A DNA stretch of 64,000 nucleotides from an uncultured Candidatus Poseidoniales archaeon (GTDB taxonomy: Archaea; Thermoplasmatota; Poseidoniia; Poseidoniales; Poseidoniaceae), in the NCBI GenBank assembly GCA_905182125.1, contig CAJJAV010000003.1, positions 62,001 through 126,000 of the forward strand, written 5' to 3'. Shown here piece after piece: positions 61,222-64,000 of the stretch. The position numbers and the translations under genes are program-made. A model generated the notes under the pieces. That model saw only the letters and a program-made list of their open reading frames with translations, searched no databases and was not told the origin of the DNA. Numbering within the stretch: the first letter of the stretch is position 1; each line of letters starts with the position of its first letter.

Positions 61222-61704
61222 TCAGAAGATGTTGTACAGCACAACAGCGCCTGCGAAGGCACCTAAATCGATGCCCATGGCATGCCATATGCCGTACGTA
61301 AACGGAGGCAACTGACGGCGTCCCCACATCATTGAAACGGTAACCCAGGCCAAGAAGATGGCGTACATGCCACAAAACAAAGCACCCCAGCCAGACAACC
61401 AAACCACGCACAATGGAAGAGCGAGAGCGGCGAATCCTAAACTGTATTCAAAGCAGCGCTTGAACGAAGTGTGAACCAGGAGACGGTAGGTCAACGGAGA
61501 GAAAAACAAGGCCAAGAGCAAACCGAATTGGACCGGATTTGGCAGGTAGATTGAATCAAAATTCGATGAGTAGTTTTCCCAAGCACTTCCAAGCACTGAA
61601 CCAAACAAGGCAGGGGCAAGGATGTGCTTCAGACCGGTCTTCAGGTCATCTTTGGTGGACAGCACTCTTTGCTCATCCACGATGATGCTCACCCCGTCCT
61701 CCAT
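61222..61704 (-). CDS. Predicted membrane protein, unknown
   Basis: From the ATG at 61704 the product has about 160 residues and four hydrophobic segments: FGLLLALFFSPLTYRLLV, FEYSLGFAALALPLCVVWL, GALFCGMYAIFLAWVTVSMM, and GIWHAMGIDLGAFAGAVVL. The N-terminus ends in a soluble MEDGVSIIVDEQRVLSTKDD helix. A frame open to 61806 exists but overlaps the dioxygenase promoter. It converges with panB with stops next to each other. No family recognised. Confidence 0.62.
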   Translation of the reverse strand: MEDGVSIIVDEQRVLSTKDDLKTGLKHILAPALFGSVLGSAWENYSSNFDSIYLPNPVQFGLLLALFFSPLTYRLLVHTSFKRCFEYSLGFAALALPLCVVWLSGWGALFCGMYAIFLAWVTVSMMWGRRQLPPFTYGIWHAMGIDLGAFAGAVVLYNIF

Positions 61705-61774
61705 GACCTGTCGAAATCGCCGCCTTGTTTGAGCCTTGGGTCCAACATGTTTGCAGGGGTGAAACGCCGATGTC

Positions 61775-61782
61775 GATATATC
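61775..61782 (+). promoter_or_regulatory. TATA box of the dioxygenase operon (leaderless)
   Basis: GATATATC is centred 26 bases before the ATG at 61805, the expected archaeal spacing for transcription beginning at the start codon. It separates the dioxygenase operon from the panB-containing run. Confidence 0.6.
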
Positions 61783-61804
61783 CCCCAAGCGCGTGGCTCT
61801 GTCC

Positions 61805-62707
61805 ATGACGCAAGGTGAAATCGTAGCGGGTTGTTTGGCACCCCATCCTCCTCATCTGGTCTATGCCGAGAACCCACCTCAAAACGAACCTGTTGCAGAA
61901 GGCGGTTGGGAACAACTTCGATGGGGCTATGAACGCTTGAGAGATTCCCTCAAAGATGTGGAATATGATGCGATTGTGTTGCTATCACCCCATTGGCAAA
62001 CCTACGTCGGAACCCATTTCCTCGGTCTTCCGAATTTCAAGAGCCTCTCCGTCGACCCTGTGTTTCCAAACCTGTTCCGCTACCACTATGATCTCAACAT
62101 CGACGTGGACTTGACTTCAAAGATTCATGACAAAGCCGCAGAAGCAGGCTTGGCTGTGAAAATGATGGAAAATCCAGACTTCCGCGTGGACTATGGCACC
62201 ATCACCACCGGCCACATGTTTAATCCAGCATGGGACAAGCCGCTCGTGGTCATCTCGAGCAACCGTTCAAGGGATTACTATTCGGTTGAAGTCATGCAAG
62301 AAATGATGATTGAACTCGGCAAAGTGACCCGCGAAGCTATTTTGGAAAGTGGCAAGAAGGTAGTCGTTATTGCGAGCAACTCCCTTTCACACCGCCACTT
62401 TACCACTGAGTCGGCCATTCCAGAAGACATGAGCAAAGAGCACATTACGAGCCATGCCATGCATCTGTGGGACATGCGCATGATCAACTACTTCCGCACA
62501 GGCCAGGCGCAACGAATCCTCGACGAAATGCCTGAGTTCACTGAGCAAGCCATTGCCGAAAGCGATGGTGGAGGCTTGTCGTGGCTCCTTTCAACCCTTG
62601 ACACGCCAAGTTACCCTGCAACACTGCACGGGTATGGAACGATCATCGGGACTGGAAACGCCATTGTCGAATGGCCGGAACGAGACCACAAGGAGGCGAA
62701 ACAATGA
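61805..62707 (+). CDS. Class III extradiol ring-cleavage dioxygenase, catalytic subunit (LigB/AmnB-like)
   Basis: LigB-type enzymes use a single Fe(II) bound by two His and one Glu to open catechol- or aminophenol-type rings. The metal-ligand motifs are visible: GCLAPHPPHLVYAE (first His region), LLSPHWQTYVGTHFLG (second His) and IASNSLSHRHF (acid-base His). At 300 residues it has the size of the beta subunit of 2-aminophenol 1,6-dioxygenase (AmnB). Its stop overlaps the next ATG (ATGA), so the two subunits are co-translated. It is preceded by its own TATA box. The RidA fusion next door argues for an aminophenol rather than a catechol substrate. Confidence 0.85.
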   Translation: MTQGEIVAGCLAPHPPHLVYAENPPQNEPVAEGGWEQLRWGYERLRDSLKDVEYDAIVLLSPHWQTYVGTHFLGLPNFKSLSVDPVFPNLFRYHYDLNIDVDLTSKIHDKAAEAGLAVKMMENPDFRVDYGTITTGHMFNPAWDKPLVVISSNRSRDYYSVEVMQEMMIELGKVTREAILESGKKVVVIASNSLSHRHFTTESAIPEDMSKEHITSHAMHLWDMRMINYFRTGQAQRILDEMPEFTEQAIAESDGGGLSWLLSTLDTPSYPATLHGYGTIIGTGNAIVEWPERDHKEAKQ

Positions 62708-64000
62708 CCGAAGGTTCAATCGTTGGTTCGTTCATTGTCCCGGTCCACCCTCACACAGTGTTAGCCCCTGAACAAAATGAGGGCTGGCAACGTTTGCGAG
62801 ATGCTTTTGATGAAGCGGCTCAACGAATCAAGGACGCTGATGCAGATTTGCTGATCATCTATTCGACGACATGGCCGAGCATCATTGGCCACCAGATCCA
62901 AGCCGATCCGAATCCAGAATGGGTGATGGTGGACAATGACTTCCACGATCTCGGCTCGATTCCCTATTCATTCAACATCGATGCTGATTTTGCCCATGCC
63001 TGGAACGAAGCAAATGAGAAGCGTGGTTTGAAATCGCGAACCGTGAACTACACGGGTTTCCCCATCGATGTGGGTTCCGTCGTGGCCCTCAAATTACTGA
63101 ATCCTGACAACGCAATCCCAGCAGTCATTGTGTCCTCCAACGTCTATGCCAACCGCTCGGAAACCACGGTTCTTGCCAAATCATGCCTCGATGTGATCAA
63201 GGCCACCGGGCGTAAAGCGGTTGCAATTACTGCCATGTCCCTATCGAACAGAATGTTTACCGCCCCAATTGATCCGAAAGATGACCGGATTCATTCCTTG
63301 AAAGACGACGAATGGAATCGGAAGATCCTCGAGTTCCTCGGCGAGGGCCGTATGGAAGATGTTGGTCAACTCTCAAGAACCATTCACAAGCAAATCCGAG
63401 TCCAGAAAGTCGTTGCATTCAAACCGATGTGGTGGCTTTCAGGCATGAACGATAATCGCAACAACCTCAGTGGTGAAGTCCTCGCTTACGAAGCAATTCA
63501 CGGTGCTGGCGGGGCTGTGGTTCATCTTGATCCGACACCTTCAGGTGCAGGTGACAAAGAATACGATGAAGATGATGTCGAATTTTACAGTGGTGAGCGA
63601 AACGTGCTCGATGCTGAAGAAGAGCAGGAACTCATCGAGGAAGCAAAAAAACCAACCTCAGGCGGCCCTGAACTTTGGGAGCCGACAACTGGAGAGCACT
63701 CGGTCAACAGTGAAGCCGCACCAAAACCAGTGGGCATGTACCCCCACGCCCGAAAGGTCGGTGATTTGCTGTACCTGTCTGGAGTCGGACCACGGCAACC
63801 CGGAACAAACGCCATCCCCGGTGGACCAATCTGTGATGAGAACGGCAAGGCACTCGACTACGACATAAAAGCACAGACAAAAGCAGTTGTTGACAACATC
63901 ACACGGATTTTAGAAGAAGCCGGAGGATCCATCGAAGATGTCCTCGATGTGACCTCGTTCCTCGTCGATATGGATCGAGATTTCAGTGGTTACAATGAGG
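62704..64000 (+). CDS. Fusion: ligand-less LigB-like subunit (AmnA-like) plus RidA-type 2-aminomuconate deaminase, 3' end outside window
   Basis: Residues 1-280 are a second LigB-fold domain: FIVPVHPHTVLAPEQNEG at the start, but IYSTTWPSIIGHQ where the catalytic subunit has SPHW, and AMSLSNRMF where it has NSLSHRHF. So two of the key His residues are missing. This equals the non-catalytic alpha subunit AmnA of 2-aminophenol 1,6-dioxygenase. After an acidic linker (about 285-340) a RidA/YjgF domain begins: KPVGMYPHARKVGDLLYLSG, GVGPRQPGTNAIPGG, DYDIKAQTKAVVDNI and LDVTSFLVDMDRDFSGYN. This form is specific to 2-aminomuconate deaminase. The frame runs off the window at base 64000 without a stop. 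Confidence 0.86.
   Translation, partial: MTEGSIVGSFIVPVHPHTVLAPEQNEGWQRLRDAFDEAAQRIKDADADLLIIYSTTWPSIIGHQIQADPNPEWVMVDNDFHDLGSIPYSFNIDADFAHAWNEANEKRGLKSRTVNYTGFPIDVGSVVALKLLNPDNAIPAVIVSSNVYANRSETTVLAKSCLDVIKATGRKAVAITAMSLSNRMFTAPIDPKDDRIHSLKDDEWNRKILEFLGEGRMEDVGQLSRTIHKQIRVQKVVAFKPMWWLSGMNDNRNNLSGEVLAYEAIHGAGGAVVHLDPTPSGAGDKEYDEDDVEFYSGERNVLDAEEEQELIEEAKKPTSGGPELWEPTTGEHSVNSEAAPKPVGMYPHARKVGDLLYLSGVGPRQPGTNAIPGGPICDENGKALDYDIKAQTKAVVDNITRILEEAGGSIEDVLDVTSFLVDMDRDFSGYNE

Overview
The window reads as one contig of a marine planktonic euryarchaeon, most likely Marine Group II (Candidatus Poseidoniales). This taxon is inferred. The archaeal part is direct: transcription factor B, membrane-inserted LonB, eL40, UPF0147, CTP-dependent riboflavin kinase, archaeal-type AspRS and PheS, an A24 prepilin peptidase, tRNA genes, and TATA boxes about 25 bases before start codons (leaderless genes). 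Bacterial- or eukaryote-like genes are mixed in: MetK, FolD, PanB, a mitochondrial-style citrate synthase, GST, glutathione peroxidase, DNase I and bacterial lipoproteins. Such mixing is typical of this group.

Layout. 1-4.3 kb: truA (cut by the window edge), ribK, a PLP acyltransferase and small membrane or unknown proteins. 4.4-8.9 kb: a three-gene overlapping cluster with a DUF835-like protein, a DnaA-like AAA+ protein with a degenerate P-loop, and a YkgJ cysteine-cluster protein. 9-16.5 kb: citrate synthase, a GDPD-family protein that looks circularly permuted, a PAP2 membrane enzyme, TatC, a PHP phosphoesterase and FolD. 16.7-21.6 kb: tRNA-Thr, an aminotransferase, PheS and a DEAD-box helicase. 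21.7-28.2 kb: a visibly AT-richer stretch with DUF805, a short TspO-like protein and two large lipoproteins (collagen-like/ELW-repeat; cyclophilin plus pentapeptide repeats). 28.3-37.4 kb: tRNA-Ala, PurA, TFB, eL40, a metallo-beta-lactamase fold without metal ligands, a prepilin peptidase, an AI-2E-type permease and an MFS transporter. 37.4-48 kb: LonB and two giant surface proteins, one with a CGHC thioredoxin-like N-terminus and one with an embedded SGNH hydrolase and an NTGGN minisatellite. 48-55.7 kb: MetK, AspRS, GST, GPx, an alpha/beta hydrolase, an SDR, a secreted DNase I-like enzyme and a TPR protein. 55.7-64 kb: a catabolic region.

The most interesting system is the last 8 kb. A luciferase-like monooxygenase, an asparaginase-II-like hydrolase and an aminomuconate-semialdehyde-type dehydrogenase are tightly packed. 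About 2.2 kb further on, a separate TATA-driven operon encodes a class III (LigB) extradiol dioxygenase catalytic subunit, overlapping by ATGA a fusion of the ligand-less partner subunit with a RidA-type 2-aminomuconate deaminase. Together these would carry an aminophenol-like ring through meta-cleavage, semialdehyde oxidation and deamination. That is a known bacterial logic, here in an archaeon with two steps fused. Other leads are the DnaA-like protein, the permuted GDPD and the glutathione-type enzyme pair.
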